NCBI GenBank assembly: GCA_026129405.1
Contig: JAHCID010000003.1
Coordinates: 520,001 to 584,000, forward strand
DNA length: 64,000 bases
DNA from: a bacterium
GTDB taxonomy: Bacteria > Desulfobacterota > Binatia > DP-6
Direction: 5' to 3'
Part shown: positions 26,967-34,997 of the stretch, piece by piece
How the letters are laid out: each line of letters starts with the position of its first letter
Numbering within the stretch: the first letter of the stretch is position 1
Program-made: the position numbers and the translations under genes
The notes under the pieces: model-generated
The model's database searches: none
What the model saw: only the letters and a program-made list of their open reading frames with translations
Told to the model about the DNA's origin: nothing

Positions 26967-28176
26967 CGCGGCTGCGGAGCCGCGGCGCCCGCCGTGACGC
27001 CACCCAGTCGAGGATGCGACCGGCGACCTCGTCCTTCGCGAGCACGGGCAGTGCGACGTCGCCGCCGGCGGCGTCGAAGAGATGGACGACGTTGGTGTCG
27101 CTGCCGAAGCCGGCGCCGGGCGCAGTGACGTCGTTGCCCACGATGAGATCGAGGCGCTTGCTGCGCAGCTTCCGCCGGGCCTCGGCCGCGAGGTGCTGCG
27201 TCTCGGCGGCGAAGCCGACGACGATCCGGCGTCCCTTGCGCGCCGCGAGCGAGGTGAGGATGTCGCGCGTGCGTGCGAGAGGGAGCGTCAACGCGGTGTC
27301 GGCCTTCTTCATCTTCTGCGCCGCCGGGCGTGCCGGCGCGTAGTCGGCCACGGCCGCGGCCATGACCAGCACGGTCGCGCGTGGCCAGGCCGCGTCGAGC
27401 GCCTCGGCCATCTCGCGGGCGCTCTCGACGTGCACGCAGGTGACGCCGGGCGGGGGCGGCAGCGCCGTAGGCCCGGCGACGAGCGTGACGGTCGCGCCGC
27501 GCCGCCGCGCGACGCGCGCGAGCGCGAAGCCCATCTTCCCGCTCGAATGGTTGGACAGGTAGCGCACCGGGTCGACGGCCTCGCGCGTCGGCCCGGCCGA
27601 CACCAGCACGTGCTCGCCGGCGAGGTCCTGCGGGGTGAGCGCGACGTGGACCGCCTCGACCACCGCGGCCGGCTCGGCGAGCCGCCCGGCGCCTTCCCAG
27701 CCGCAGGCGAGCATCCCGCTGCCGGGGCCGACGACGTGCACGCCGCGCGCGCGCAGCCGCTCCACGTTCTCGCGCGTGGCCGGGTGCTCCCACATGTTGA
27801 CGTTCATCGCGGGTGCGACCACGACCGGCGCGCGCGTCGCGAGCAGCACGGTACCGAGGAGGTCGTCGGCGATGCCGTGCGTCGCCTTGGCGATGGCGTT
27901 CGCGGTGGCGGGCGCGATCAGCACGACGTCGGCCTCGTCGGCCAGCCGGATGTGGCCGATCTGCGATTCCTGGCCGAGGTCGAAGGTATCGGTGGCGACG
28001 GGATGGCCGCTGAGCGTCTGGAGCGTCAGCGGTGTCACGAACTCGCGCGCACCCGCGGTCATGATGACCCGGGTCTCCGCCCCGGCCTGCACGAGGAGAC
28101 GAACGACCTCGCACGCCTTGTAGCAGGCGATGCCGCCCGTGAGCGCAACCATGACGCGGCGCCCGCTGAGGCTCAC
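26947..28176 (-). CDS. coaBC: Bifunctional CoaBC (phosphopantothenoylcysteine synthetase/decarboxylase)
   Basis: A 409-residue two-domain enzyme of coenzyme A synthesis. The N-terminal FMN-dependent decarboxylase has VALTGGIACYKACEVVR, APAMNVNMWEHPATREN and the active-site PGSGMLACGWEGAGRLAEP. The C-terminal synthetase has SAGPTREAVDPVRYLSNHSS and AAAVADYAPA with KMKK. GTG at 28176 overlaps the preceding stop by 4 bp and yields SLSGRRVMVALTGG as in relatives; the ATG at 28152 is less likely. It is the last gene of the inositol-lipid-like operon. Confidence 0.95.
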   Translation of the reverse strand: MSLSGRRVMVALTGGIACYKACEVVRLLVQAGAETRVIMTAGAREFVTPLTLQTLSGHPVATDTFDLGQESQIGHIRLADEADVVLIAPATANAIAKATHGIADDLLGTVLLATRAPVVVAPAMNVNMWEHPATRENVERLRARGVHVVGPGSGMLACGWEGAGRLAEPAAVVEAVHVALTPQDLAGEHVLVSAGPTREAVDPVRYLSNHSSGKMGFALARVARRRGATVTLVAGPTALPPPPGVTCVHVESAREMAEALDAAWPRATVLVMAAAVADYAPARPAAQKMKKADTALTLPLARTRDILTSLAARKGRRIVVGFAAETQHLAAEARRKLRSKRLDLIVGNDVTAPGAGFGSDTNVVHLFDAAGGDVALPVLAKDEVAGRILDWVASRRAPRLRSRARRRRS

Positions 28177-29180
28177 GGCGCCCGCTCCAGGCCCGGCTCG
28201 CCGGGCTGCTGCGCGGCCAGCTCGCGGAGCGAGAGGTTCTCCCGCGCGAGACAGACGGCGCCGAGCCCGACGTTGATGCTCATCTGGAGGACCCACGTGA
28301 GCAGCGAATAGCCGACGGCGACGTCCTCGGAGACGTGGAACAGTCCGAGCGCCAGCACGCAGCCGTACTGCCAGGTGCCAACGAAGCCCGGCCCCTGCGG
28401 CAGGAAGACGGCCGCGGCGACGACGACGAGCGAGGCGAGCGCGGCGGGCAGGAGCGGCGCATCGATGCCGAGCGCGAGGAGGCAGATGAGAAAGGAGCAG
28501 CCGTTCGCCGCCCAGACGAGCGCCGACATCGCGAGGATCGCGACCACCGAGCGCACCGAGCCGAGGCTGCCGAGCGCGCCCAGCACCTCGAGCGCGAGCG
28601 GCCGCAGACGGCGCGAGGGTCCGTCGGGCAGGCGCGCCAGGAGCGCGTCGACGAGGCGCTCCACCCGGTTGCGGAAGGCCTGCACGAGGACCAGCGCGAC
28701 GAGGACGCCGGCCGCTCCCATACCCGCGAGCAGCGCCAGGCGCGCCATCCACTCCGGCAGGGGATACACGAGCGAGAGCGCCAGGAAGCAGAACAGGACG
28801 AGCATCATGTCGAACAGCCGCTCGAGGACGACGCTCGACAGCGTCGGCGCGAAGCCGAGCCCGGTGCGCCGGGCGAGCAAGGCGGGACGCACGAATTCGC
28901 CGAGGCGCAACGGCAACACGGCGCTCGCCATGAACCCGATCGCAGTGGCGGAGAAGGCGGGGCCGATCGCCACGCGTCCGAGCGGCGCGAGGAGCAGCAG
29001 CCACCGCCGCGCGCGCAACCACAGCGCGGTCACGCCGATGCCGACGCCGACTCCGAGCCAGCCGAGCTCCGCGCCGGCGAGGATGCGGCCCACCGCGGCC
29101 CAGTCGGTTCCGCGGGTGGCGAGCCACAGGCAGGCGGCAGAGACGCCGATGCCGAGGGTCAGGCGCAGAGCGTTTCGCAG
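28173..29180 (-). CDS. LPG-synthase-TM / UPF0104-type flippase-like membrane protein
   Basis: An integral membrane protein with about 7-8 helices of the lysylphosphatidylglycerol-synthase TM / glycosyltransferase-2-associated family. ARRWLLLLAP, AVLPLRLGEFVRPALLARR and LPQGPGFVGTWQYGCVLALG are its conserved stretches. Members are linked to lipid or lipid-linked sugar transport across membranes. The expected first helix (LRLTLGIGVSAACLWLATRG) is encoded before the GTG at 29093, but that stretch has no in-frame ATG, GTG or TTG. A CTG at 29180, preceded by GGAGG, would restore it and is used here. A frameshift after the ATG at 29203 is the alternative. Confidence 0.8.
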   Translation of the reverse strand: MRNALRLTLGIGVSAACLWLATRGTDWAAVGRILAGAELGWLGVGVGIGVTALWLRARRWLLLLAPLGRVAIGPAFSATAIGFMASAVLPLRLGEFVRPALLARRTGLGFAPTLSSVVLERLFDMMLVLFCFLALSLVYPLPEWMARLALLAGMGAAGVLVALVLVQAFRNRVERLVDALLARLPDGPSRRLRPLALEVLGALGSLGSVRSVVAILAMSALVWAANGCSFLICLLALGIDAPLLPAALASLVVVAAAVFLPQGPGFVGTWQYGCVLALGLFHVSEDVAVGYSLLTWVLQMSINVGLGAVCLARENLSLRELAAQQPGEPGLERAP

Positions 29181-29202
29181 GCGGGCCTCCGGGTGCGCGG
29201 CA

Positions 29203-29388
29203 TTATCGCCCGCGCTCCTCCGGGACGAAAGCAGCGGCGCGTCCCCGCCACAGCCCCAGCCCGGCCGTCGCAGCGCCGGCCGCGAGCAGCAGCCAGGCGG
29301 TGCCCTGCCAGCTCGAGTCGAGGCGCAGGCCGAAGCCGAGCATCAGCAGGAGGAAGCCGACCGGTCGCAGGACGCCGGGTGCGATCAC
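29203..29388 (-). CDS. Small two-helix membrane protein, 61 residues
   Basis: The GTG at 29388 overlaps the stop of the preceding CDP-alcohol phosphatidyltransferase by 4 bp (GTGA), the same coupling used throughout this operon. The product has two predicted membrane helices: LRPVGFLLLMLGFGLRL, and a second within GTAWLLLAAGAATAGLGLW. It ends in a short charged tail. I do not recognise a family. Its conserved placement between the phosphatidyltransferase and the flippase-like gene suggests a role with inositol lipid export or modification. Its stop (TAA) overlaps an out-of-frame ATG. Too short for most gene callers, but the coupling makes it likely real. Confidence 0.6.
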   Translation of the reverse strand: MIAPGVLRPVGFLLLMLGFGLRLDSSWQGTAWLLLAAGAATAGLGLWRGRAAAFVPEERGR

Positions 29389-30149
29389 GAACGACCCCTC
29401 GCGCCGCGCAGGGCGCGGACGCCGTCGCGCGTGCGTTCGACCGCCGTCCAGAGCGAGATCGCGGCCAGCATCACGAGCGCGAGGCGCAGTACCCAATGTC
29501 GCGGCGGCCCACCGCCGACGAGGCAGCCGAGATGCGCGACGAGGCCCGAGACGAACGCGCCGAAGCCGAGGAGCACGTAGCGCTCGGGACGTTGCGCGCG
29601 GCCGCTCAGCAGCGCGATGCCGAGCCCCTCCGCACGCGCACGAGCGTAGCTCACCATCTGTGAGCCGAAGGCCGCGAGTGCGACCACCAGCAGCATCGGA
29701 TCGTCGCGGAAGTAGGCGCCGAGGCCGACGAAGGTGGCGAACTCGGCCCACCGATCGACGACCGAGTCGAGAAAGGCGCCGCGTGCGGATGCGGTGCCGG
29801 CCCGCCGGGCCAATCCGCCGTCGAGGATGTCGAGCGTCCCCGCCAGGATCACGAGCCAGCCGCCCAGGAAGAGGGCGCCGCCGGCGAAGGCGACTCCGGC
29901 GAGCACGCTGACGCCGAGCTGCCCCCAGGTGAGCTGATCCGGCGTGACGCCGCGGCTCGCGAGCCCCGCTTCGAGCGGGGCCAGGAGACCGCGGTACCAG
30001 GCCCGCACCTGCGGACCGATGAGGGGTGCGCTGCCGCCCTGCTCCGCGTCGGCCACCGCCGTGCGCCGGATGGCCCGCACCGCGAGGACGATCGTGCCGC
30101 CGATCACCAGCACGGCGAGCGCGGCCGTCCCCGGCCGGCACTCCGGCAT
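29385..30149 (-). CDS. CDP-alcohol phosphatidyltransferase, phosphatidylinositol-phosphate synthase-like
   Basis: A 254-residue membrane enzyme with the full CDP-alcohol signature D-x2-D-G-x2-A-R-x8-G-x3-D-x3-D, seen as DILDGGLARRAGTASARGAF followed by LDSVVD (about residues 108-133). The downstream SYARARAEGLG and GRAQRPERY stretches resemble actinobacterial phosphatidylinositol-phosphate synthase, which condenses CDP-diacylglycerol with inositol 1-phosphate. Ino1, which makes that substrate, is the immediately upstream gene (5-bp gap), strongly supporting the assignment. An extra N-terminal membrane helix (ALAVLVIGGTIVLAVRAI) is present. Alternative: another head group such as glycerol phosphate. 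Confidence 0.85.
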   Translation of the reverse strand: MPECRPGTAALAVLVIGGTIVLAVRAIRRTAVADAEQGGSAPLIGPQVRAWYRGLLAPLEAGLASRGVTPDQLTWGQLGVSVLAGVAFAGGALFLGGWLVILAGTLDILDGGLARRAGTASARGAFLDSVVDRWAEFATFVGLGAYFRDDPMLLVVALAAFGSQMVSYARARAEGLGIALLSGRAQRPERYVLLGFGAFVSGLVAHLGCLVGGGPPRHWVLRLALVMLAAISLWTAVERTRDGVRALRGARGRS

Positions 30150-30154
30150 CGTGC

Positions 30155-31258
30155 TCAGCGTTCGGACTCGCCGCGCAGGAAGCGCTCGACCGCGTCGCGC
30201 GCCTCGTCGTCCGGAAACTGCCGCGGCGGGTGCTTCATCAGGTACGACGACACGCTCGTGAGCGGCCCGCCGATCCCGCGGTCGCGCGCGAGCTGACAGC
30301 AGCGGATCGCGTCGATCACGACGCCCGCCGAGTTCGGGCTGTCCTGAACGGACAGGCGCAGCTCGATCTCGATCGGCGCGTTGCCGAAGCCGCGGCCTTC
30401 CATCCGCAGGAAGCACACCTTGTTGTCGCCCTGCCACGGCACGTAGTCGCTCGGGCCGATGTGGATGCGCTCGCGCGGCAGTGCCTGCGGCAGCACGCTC
30501 TGGACCGCTTCGGTCTTCGACACGCGCTTCGCCCCGGTGCGGTCGTGCGCGAGCATGTTGAGGAAGTCGGTGTTGCCGCCGAAGTTGAGCTGATACGTGC
30601 GGTCGAGCACGACGCCGCGGTCGGCGAACAGCTTGGCGAGCGTGCGGTGCACGATGGTGGCGCCCACCTGCGACTTCACGTCGTCGCCGACCGCGGGGAT
30701 GCCGCGTCGCTCGAACTCGGCCCCCCACTGCGGGTCGGACACGATGAAGGCCGGGATGCAGTTCACGAGCGAGACGCCCGTCTCGAGGCAGGCGCGCGCG
30801 TAGTGCTCCGTCGCCTGCTGGCTGCCGACGGGAAGGTAGCTGACCAGCACCTCGGCGCCCGTGCGGCGCAACGTCTCCGCGACGTCGACCGGTCGCCGCT
30901 CGGCCGGCAGGAAGGTCTCGTCCGGCGGGTAGTCGCCCATGTGGGGCGCGATCCCGTCGAGGACCGGACCCATCTCGACGGTGACGTTCGACGACGGCAG
31001 CTTCGGCCAGAGCGTGCGCGTGTTGTTCGGCGCGGCGAACGCCGCCACGTCGAGCGGCTGGCCGACCTTGCGGCGGTCGACGTCGAAGGCGCAGACCACC
31101 TCGAGGTCGCTCGGTCGATAGCCGCCGATCACCTCGTGCATCAAGCCGATCGGCGGCTCGCCCGGATCGCGGTCGGCGGCGCGGTAGAACTCGATGCCCT
31201 GGAGGAGACTGCTCGCGCAGTTGCCTACGCCAACGATGCCGACGGGGATCCTTCCCAT
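30155..31258 (-). CDS. ino1: Inositol-3-phosphate (myo-inositol-1-phosphate) synthase
   Basis: A 367-residue NAD-dependent synthase that turns glucose 6-phosphate into inositol phosphate. Motifs are the Rossmann loop VGIVGVGNCASSLLQG, LPVGSQQATEHYARACLETG, DDVKSQVGATIVHRTLAKLF and LNFGGNTDFLNML. The size fits the short prokaryotic form. A TTG seven codons upstream is possible, but the ATG at 31258 gives the normal N-terminus. It is the first gene of a five-gene unit (ino1, PIP-synthase-like, 61-aa protein, flippase-like, coaBC). Inositol lipids are uncommon outside actinobacteria, some Bacteroidetes and a few other bacteria. Confidence 0.95.
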   Translation of the reverse strand: MGRIPVGIVGVGNCASSLLQGIEFYRAADRDPGEPPIGLMHEVIGGYRPSDLEVVCAFDVDRRKVGQPLDVAAFAAPNNTRTLWPKLPSSNVTVEMGPVLDGIAPHMGDYPPDETFLPAERRPVDVAETLRRTGAEVLVSYLPVGSQQATEHYARACLETGVSLVNCIPAFIVSDPQWGAEFERRGIPAVGDDVKSQVGATIVHRTLAKLFADRGVVLDRTYQLNFGGNTDFLNMLAHDRTGAKRVSKTEAVQSVLPQALPRERIHIGPSDYVPWQGDNKVCFLRMEGRGFGNAPIEIELRLSVQDSPNSAGVVIDAIRCCQLARDRGIGGPLTSVSSYLMKHPPRQFPDDEARDAVERFLRGESER

Positions 31259-31304
31259 GCTCCTCGCTCGCGCGGGCAACGATGGGACCCGTCGCGCTGC
31301 GCCG

Positions 31305-31333
31305 CATATAACGATCGGGCGTAGCGCTGTAAA
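31305..31333 (-). promoter_or_regulatory. Promoter of the ino1 operon
   Basis: On the minus strand, TTTACA (31333-31328), 17 bp, TATATG (31310-31305). A leader of about 40 nt precedes the ATG of ino1. Confidence 0.55.
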
Positions 31334-31345
31334 TGCCGGACGAGG

Positions 31346-31681
31346 CTACTTCTTGCGGAAGCGCGAGGGGAACTCGGCACCGAACTCCTGATCTGGATGG
31401 ATGGCTCGCGCCTTGGCGAGGAGCTGCTCCTCGCTCTCGACATCCTTCGGGTTCGGAACGCAGCAATCGACCGGACACACGGCGGCGCACTGCTCCTGAT
31501 CGAAGAAGCCGACGCACTCGGTGCACTTCTCGGGGACGATGTAGTACGTGTCCTGCGCGAGCGCAGGATGCGACTGCCCCTCCCGCTCCCACTGCGCGCC
31601 GCCCTCGTAGATCGCCGTGTTCGGGCACTCGGGCTCGCAGGCGCCGCAGTTGATGCACTCTTCCGTGATCATGGTCGACAT
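31346..31681 (-). CDS. Ferredoxin with two [4Fe-4S] clusters, YfhL-type
   Basis: A 111-residue ferredoxin. Cluster I ligands are in [12 protein letters not shown] (residues 9-20). Cluster II is [20 protein letters not shown], the long-spaced C-x2-C-x8-C-x3-C motif of the Allochromatium vinosum/YfhL class, followed by a basic tail ending FRKK. Such ferredoxins have very low potentials; partners are not evident here. It is monocistronic with its own promoter 9 bp before the ATG. Confidence 0.93.
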   Translation of the reverse strand: MSTMITEECINCGACEPECPNTAIYEGGAQWEREGQSHPALAQDTYYIVPEKCTECVGFFDQEQCAAVCPVDCCVPNPKDVESEEQLLAKARAIHPDQEFGAEFPSRFRKK

Positions 31682-31690
31682 GACCCCGGC

Positions 31691-31719
31691 AGGCTACAAC
31701 GCACCTCCGGCGATGACAA
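31691..31719 (-). promoter_or_regulatory. Promoter of the ferredoxin gene
   Basis: On the minus strand, TTGTCA (31719-31714), 17 bp, TAGCCT (31696-31691), then 9 bp to the ATG at 31681. There is no Shine-Dalgarno sequence, so a leaderless or near-leaderless message is expected. Confidence 0.6.
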
Positions 31720-31751
31720 CCAACGCGAGGCGTCGCGCCCGCTCCAGCGGC

Positions 31752-32831
31752 TCAGCCGTCGACGCCGCGGGTGGCCGCCGGCGCCATCTTCCGGGCTGCC
31801 GCGACGACGCGCGACGCCAGTCCGCGGAAGGCCAGCGACACCGGATGCTCGGGCTCGGCGACCGTGATGGGAACGCCGCGATCGCCGCCCGCCCGCACCG
31901 CCGGCTCGATCGGGATCTGGGCCAGGAGCGGGATGCCGAAATGGGTCGCCAGCCGCGTCCCGCCGCCCGCGCCGAAGAGGGCGTCCTCGGTGCCGCACGA
32001 CGGGCAGACGTAGCCGGCCATGTTCTCGACGACGCCGAGGACGGGCGTGCTCACCTGGCCGAACATCGCGACGCCGCGTCCGACGTCGAGCAGTGAGACG
32101 TCCTGCGGCGTCGTCACCACGACGGCCCCCGTGACCGGGACCTGCTGCACGAGCGACAGCACGGCGTCGCCCGTGCCCGGCGGCAGGTCGACGACGAGGA
32201 ACTCGGCCGGGCCCCAATCGACGTCGTGCAGGAACTGCCGCACGATCCCCATCACGACGGGCCCCCGCCAGATGACGGGAGACTGCTCCTCGAGGAACAT
32301 CGCCATCGAGACGACGCGCACGCCGTGACGCGCCGGCGGGATGAGGCGCTTCTCGCGCGTCATGGTCGGCCGCTCGTCGAGCCCGAACATCATGGCGGCG
32401 CTGGGCCCATAGACGTCGACGTCGACGAGTCCCACGCCGCGCGCCTCGCGCGCGAGCGCCACGGCCAGATTGGCGGCGACCGTGGACTTGCCGACGCCGC
32501 CCTTCCCGCTCGCGACCGCGATCACGTGGGTGACCCCGGGAAGCGGCGCGCGGGCCGCGAACGGATCGCGCCCGCGTCCGGCCTCGCTCCCGGCGAGCTC
32601 CACGCGTACGGCGCGCACGCCCGGCAGCGCGCCGACGGCACGCTCCACCTCGGCGACGAGGCGCGCGCGGACGTCTGGCTTGTCGGTCCCGGGACGCAGG
32701 GCGACGTCGACCGTGCCGTCGGCGACGCGCACGTCGGTCACCATCCCGAGGGTGACGATGTCGCGGCGGAAGCCCGGGAACGGGACGCCGCGCAACGCCG
32801 CGCGCACGCCGTCGATCGCGGGCAGGGTCAT
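31752..32831 (-). CDS. Mrp/NBP35-family Fe-S cluster carrier ATPase
   Basis: A 359-residue P-loop scaffold/carrier of Fe-S clusters. It has an N-terminal MIP18/DUF59 domain (about residues 1-85) and the deviant Walker A SGKGGVGKSTVAANLA near residue 109. DVDVYGPSAAMMFGL, DLPPGTGDAVLSLVQQ and the cluster-binding pair in AGYVCPSCGTEDALFG complete it. It binds and transfers [4Fe-4S] clusters. Its ATG lies 7 bp after a -10 element. It neighbours the ferredoxin gene (70 bp apart) on the same strand, but each has its own promoter. Confidence 0.93.
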   Translation of the reverse strand: MTLPAIDGVRAALRGVPFPGFRRDIVTLGMVTDVRVADGTVDVALRPGTDKPDVRARLVAEVERAVGALPGVRAVRVELAGSEAGRGRDPFAARAPLPGVTHVIAVASGKGGVGKSTVAANLAVALAREARGVGLVDVDVYGPSAAMMFGLDERPTMTREKRLIPPARHGVRVVSMAMFLEEQSPVIWRGPVVMGIVRQFLHDVDWGPAEFLVVDLPPGTGDAVLSLVQQVPVTGAVVVTTPQDVSLLDVGRGVAMFGQVSTPVLGVVENMAGYVCPSCGTEDALFGAGGGTRLATHFGIPLLAQIPIEPAVRAGGDRGVPITVAEPEHPVSLAFRGLASRVVAAARKMAPAATRGVDG

Positions 32832-32838
32832 CGCGCGG

Positions 32839-32867
32839 ACGGTAGCGGCGGCCGGCGACGGATGCAA
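32839..32867 (-). promoter_or_regulatory. Promoter of the Mrp gene
   Basis: On the minus strand, TTGCAT (32867-32862), 17 bp, TACCGT (32844-32839), then 7 bp to the ATG at 32831. Leaderless layout without a ribosome site. Confidence 0.55.
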
Positions 32868-32914
32868 CGCACGCGCCGCCCGGATCGCACCGGCGTCCGA
32901 CGCCCGGGCTCGCC

Positions 32915-32943
32915 TTGACTTTGTCGCGGCGTTCTCGTTGATT
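32915..32943 (+). promoter_or_regulatory. Promoter of the polyprenyl synthase gene
   Basis: TTGACT (32915-32920), 17 bp, TTGATT (32938-32943), then 6 bp to the GTG at 32950. The spacing supports the GTG as start and a leaderless message. Confidence 0.55.
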
Positions 32944-32949
32944 CCGCCC

Positions 32950-33951
32950 GTGTCGTCACGAAGCGGTCCGCGCGTCGCCGTGCCGTCCGTCGACGTGCTG
33001 CCGGCCGCCGTGACCGCGGACTTGGCGCGCGTCGAGGAACGGGTCGCGGCCGAGCTCGTCTCGCGCGAGCCGCGCCTCCAGTCGATCGCCGCCCACCTCG
33101 TCCAGGCCGGCGGCAAGCGGGTCCGCCCGCTCGTGATCCTCCTCGTGCACCACGCCCTCGCCGGCGACGCCCGCGCGCGACGCGAGGACGCGATCGAGGC
33201 CGCGGTCGCGCTCGAGCTCATCCACTCGGCGACGCTGCTCCACGACGACATCATCGACGGCGGCGAGACGCGGCGCGGCCGCCCGTCGGCCCTCAAGACC
33301 TTCGGCCTGGCGGACACCCTCGTCGCCGGCGACTTCCTCTTCTGTCGCGCGTTCGCGCTGTGCGCCCGGTTCGAGGCCGAGGTGGTGCGCTGGGCCGCCG
33401 ACGCCTGCGTCAGCCTCACCGAGGGCGAGATCATGCAGGGGCGCCTGCGCCACGATCCCGCCGTCACGGAGGCCGACTACGACGAGATCATCGAGCGCAA
33501 GACGGCCTCGCTGTTCGCCGTCGGCGCCAAGACCGCGGCTCATCTCGCCGGCGGGTCGCCGGCGATGGTGGCGGCGATGGAGGCCTGCGGCCGTCACGTC
33601 GGTCTGGCGTTCCAGATGCAGGACGACCTGCTCGACGTCGCGGGCCACACCGCGGTGACCGGGAAGCCGCGCGGCATCGACCTGCGGGACGGCAACCCGT
33701 CGCTGCCGGTGGTGCTCACGTTGGCGCGCGATCCCGGGTTCCACGCGCTGTTCGCGCGTCGCTCGCCTTCGGCCGCGGACGTCGAGGACGGGCTCGCGCG
33801 CATCGATCGCGCCGGGGTCCTCGGCATCGTCGCCGACCGCGCCCGCGCGCAGCTCGCTGCGGCGCTCGCCGCGATCGAGCGCCTGCCCCCGTCCGCGGCT
33901 CGGGGCGCCCTCGTCGACCTCGCGCGTGGCATGGACGAGCGCACGGCCTGA
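32950..33951 (+). CDS. Polyprenyl (octaprenyl-type) diphosphate synthase
   Basis: A 333-residue trans-isoprenyl diphosphate synthase. The first Asp-rich motif is in LIHSATLLHDDIIDGGETRR and the second in AFQMQDDLLDVAG. GGKRVRPLVILLVHHAL near residue 55 and GKPRGIDLRDGNPSLPVVL complete the family pattern. It likely makes the side chain of a respiratory quinone. The chain length cannot be read reliably from sequence. The GTG at 32950 is chosen because a promoter ends 6 bp ahead; a GTG 11 codons further on is possible. It is divergent from mrp and followed by moaA. Confidence 0.9.
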   Translation: MSSRSGPRVAVPSVDVLPAAVTADLARVEERVAAELVSREPRLQSIAAHLVQAGGKRVRPLVILLVHHALAGDARARREDAIEAAVALELIHSATLLHDDIIDGGETRRGRPSALKTFGLADTLVAGDFLFCRAFALCARFEAEVVRWAADACVSLTEGEIMQGRLRHDPAVTEADYDEIIERKTASLFAVGAKTAAHLAGGSPAMVAAMEACGRHVGLAFQMQDDLLDVAGHTAVTGKPRGIDLRDGNPSLPVVLTLARDPGFHALFARRSPSAADVEDGLARIDRAGVLGIVADRARAQLAAALAAIERLPPSAARGALVDLARGMDERTA

Positions 33952-33965
33952 GCGCTGCGCGTTCG

Positions 33966-33994
33966 TTGACTTCGCCGGACCCGCCGCCGAAGAT
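33966..33994 (+). promoter_or_regulatory. Promoter of moaA
   Basis: TTGACT (33966-33971), 17 bp, GAAGAT (33989-33994), then 6 bp to the ATG at 34001. The -10 is weak, but position and spacing match the pattern used at neighbouring genes. Confidence 0.42.
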
Positions 33995-34000
33995 GCGGCG

Positions 34001-34990
34001 ATGCCCCGGGATGGCTTCGATCGCGAGATCGATTATCTGCGCATCTCGCTGACGGACCGGTGCAACCTGCGCTGCGTCTACTGCATGCCGCTCGGGCCCC
34101 TGCGCTTCCTTCCCCCCGGCGAGCTCCTGACGGCGGCCGAGATCGAAGCCGTCGTGCGGGCCGCCGTCGCCGTCGGCTTCCGCAAGTTCCGCTTCACCGG
34201 CGGAGAGCCGACGCTACGGGCCGACCTGGTCGAGATCGTGGCGCGCACGGCCGCCGTCCCGGGCGTCGGCGATCTCGCGATGACGACCAACGCCGTGCTG
34301 CTCGCCGAGCTGGCGGCGCCGCTCGCGGCGGCGGGGCTCCGCCGGGTCAACGTACACCTCGACGCGCTCGATCCCGAGCGACTGACGCGCGTGATGCGCT
34401 GGGGCCGCTTCGCCGACGTCTGGCGCGGCATCGAGGCGGCCGAGGCCGCCGGGCTGCGCCCCATGAAGCTGAACACCGTCGTCGTCCGCGGCTTCAACGA
34501 AGACGACGTCGTGCCGCTCGCGACGCTGACGCGCACGCGCGACTGGCACGTCCGCTTCATCGAGACCATGCCCCTCGGGGGCGACGAGCCGTCGCGCCTG
34601 GCGCGCACGCACCTCGTCCCGAGCGCGACGGTACGCGCGCGCATCATCGCGGCGCTCGGCCCGCTGGAGCCCCTGCCCACCCGGCACCCCAGCGACGAGT
34701 CGCGCAACTACCGGCTCGCCGGCGCGCCCGGCGTCGTCGGCTTCATCAGCCCGGTCAGCGAGCCGTACTGCGGCAGCTGCAACCGCATGCGGCTCACCGC
34801 CGAAGGCCGCTTCCACCTCTGCCTCCTCAACGACGACGCCCTCGACGTGCGTGCCGCGCTCCGCGCCGGCGCGGACGACGAGGCGATCGGCCGTATCCTG
34901 CTCACCGCCGTCGCCGGCAAGCCCACCGGCCATCGGCTCGACCTCGGCCGCTCCACCGCGGAGCGCCAGATGTTCCAGATCGGGGGATGA
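34001..34990 (+). CDS. moaA: GTP 3',8-cyclase MoaA
   Basis: A 329-residue radical SAM enzyme that starts molybdopterin synthesis from GTP. The radical-SAM cluster is in RISLTDRCNLRCVYCMPLG (about residues 16-34), and the C-terminal cluster in PYCGSCNRMRLTAEGRFHLC. The protein ends in the required Gly-Gly (FQIGG). All motifs needed for activity are intact. No other mo- genes lie in the window. It has a promoter ending 6 bp before the ATG; the frame is open further upstream into the polyprenyl synthase gene, but that extension is not family-like. Confidence 0.96.
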   Translation: MPRDGFDREIDYLRISLTDRCNLRCVYCMPLGPLRFLPPGELLTAAEIEAVVRAAVAVGFRKFRFTGGEPTLRADLVEIVARTAAVPGVGDLAMTTNAVLLAELAAPLAAAGLRRVNVHLDALDPERLTRVMRWGRFADVWRGIEAAEAAGLRPMKLNTVVVRGFNEDDVVPLATLTRTRDWHVRFIETMPLGGDEPSRLARTHLVPSATVRARIIAALGPLEPLPTRHPSDESRNYRLAGAPGVVGFISPVSEPYCGSCNRMRLTAEGRFHLCLLNDDALDVRAALRAGADDEAIGRILLTAVAGKPTGHRLDLGRSTAERQMFQIGG

Positions 34991-34997
34991 ATCGCGC

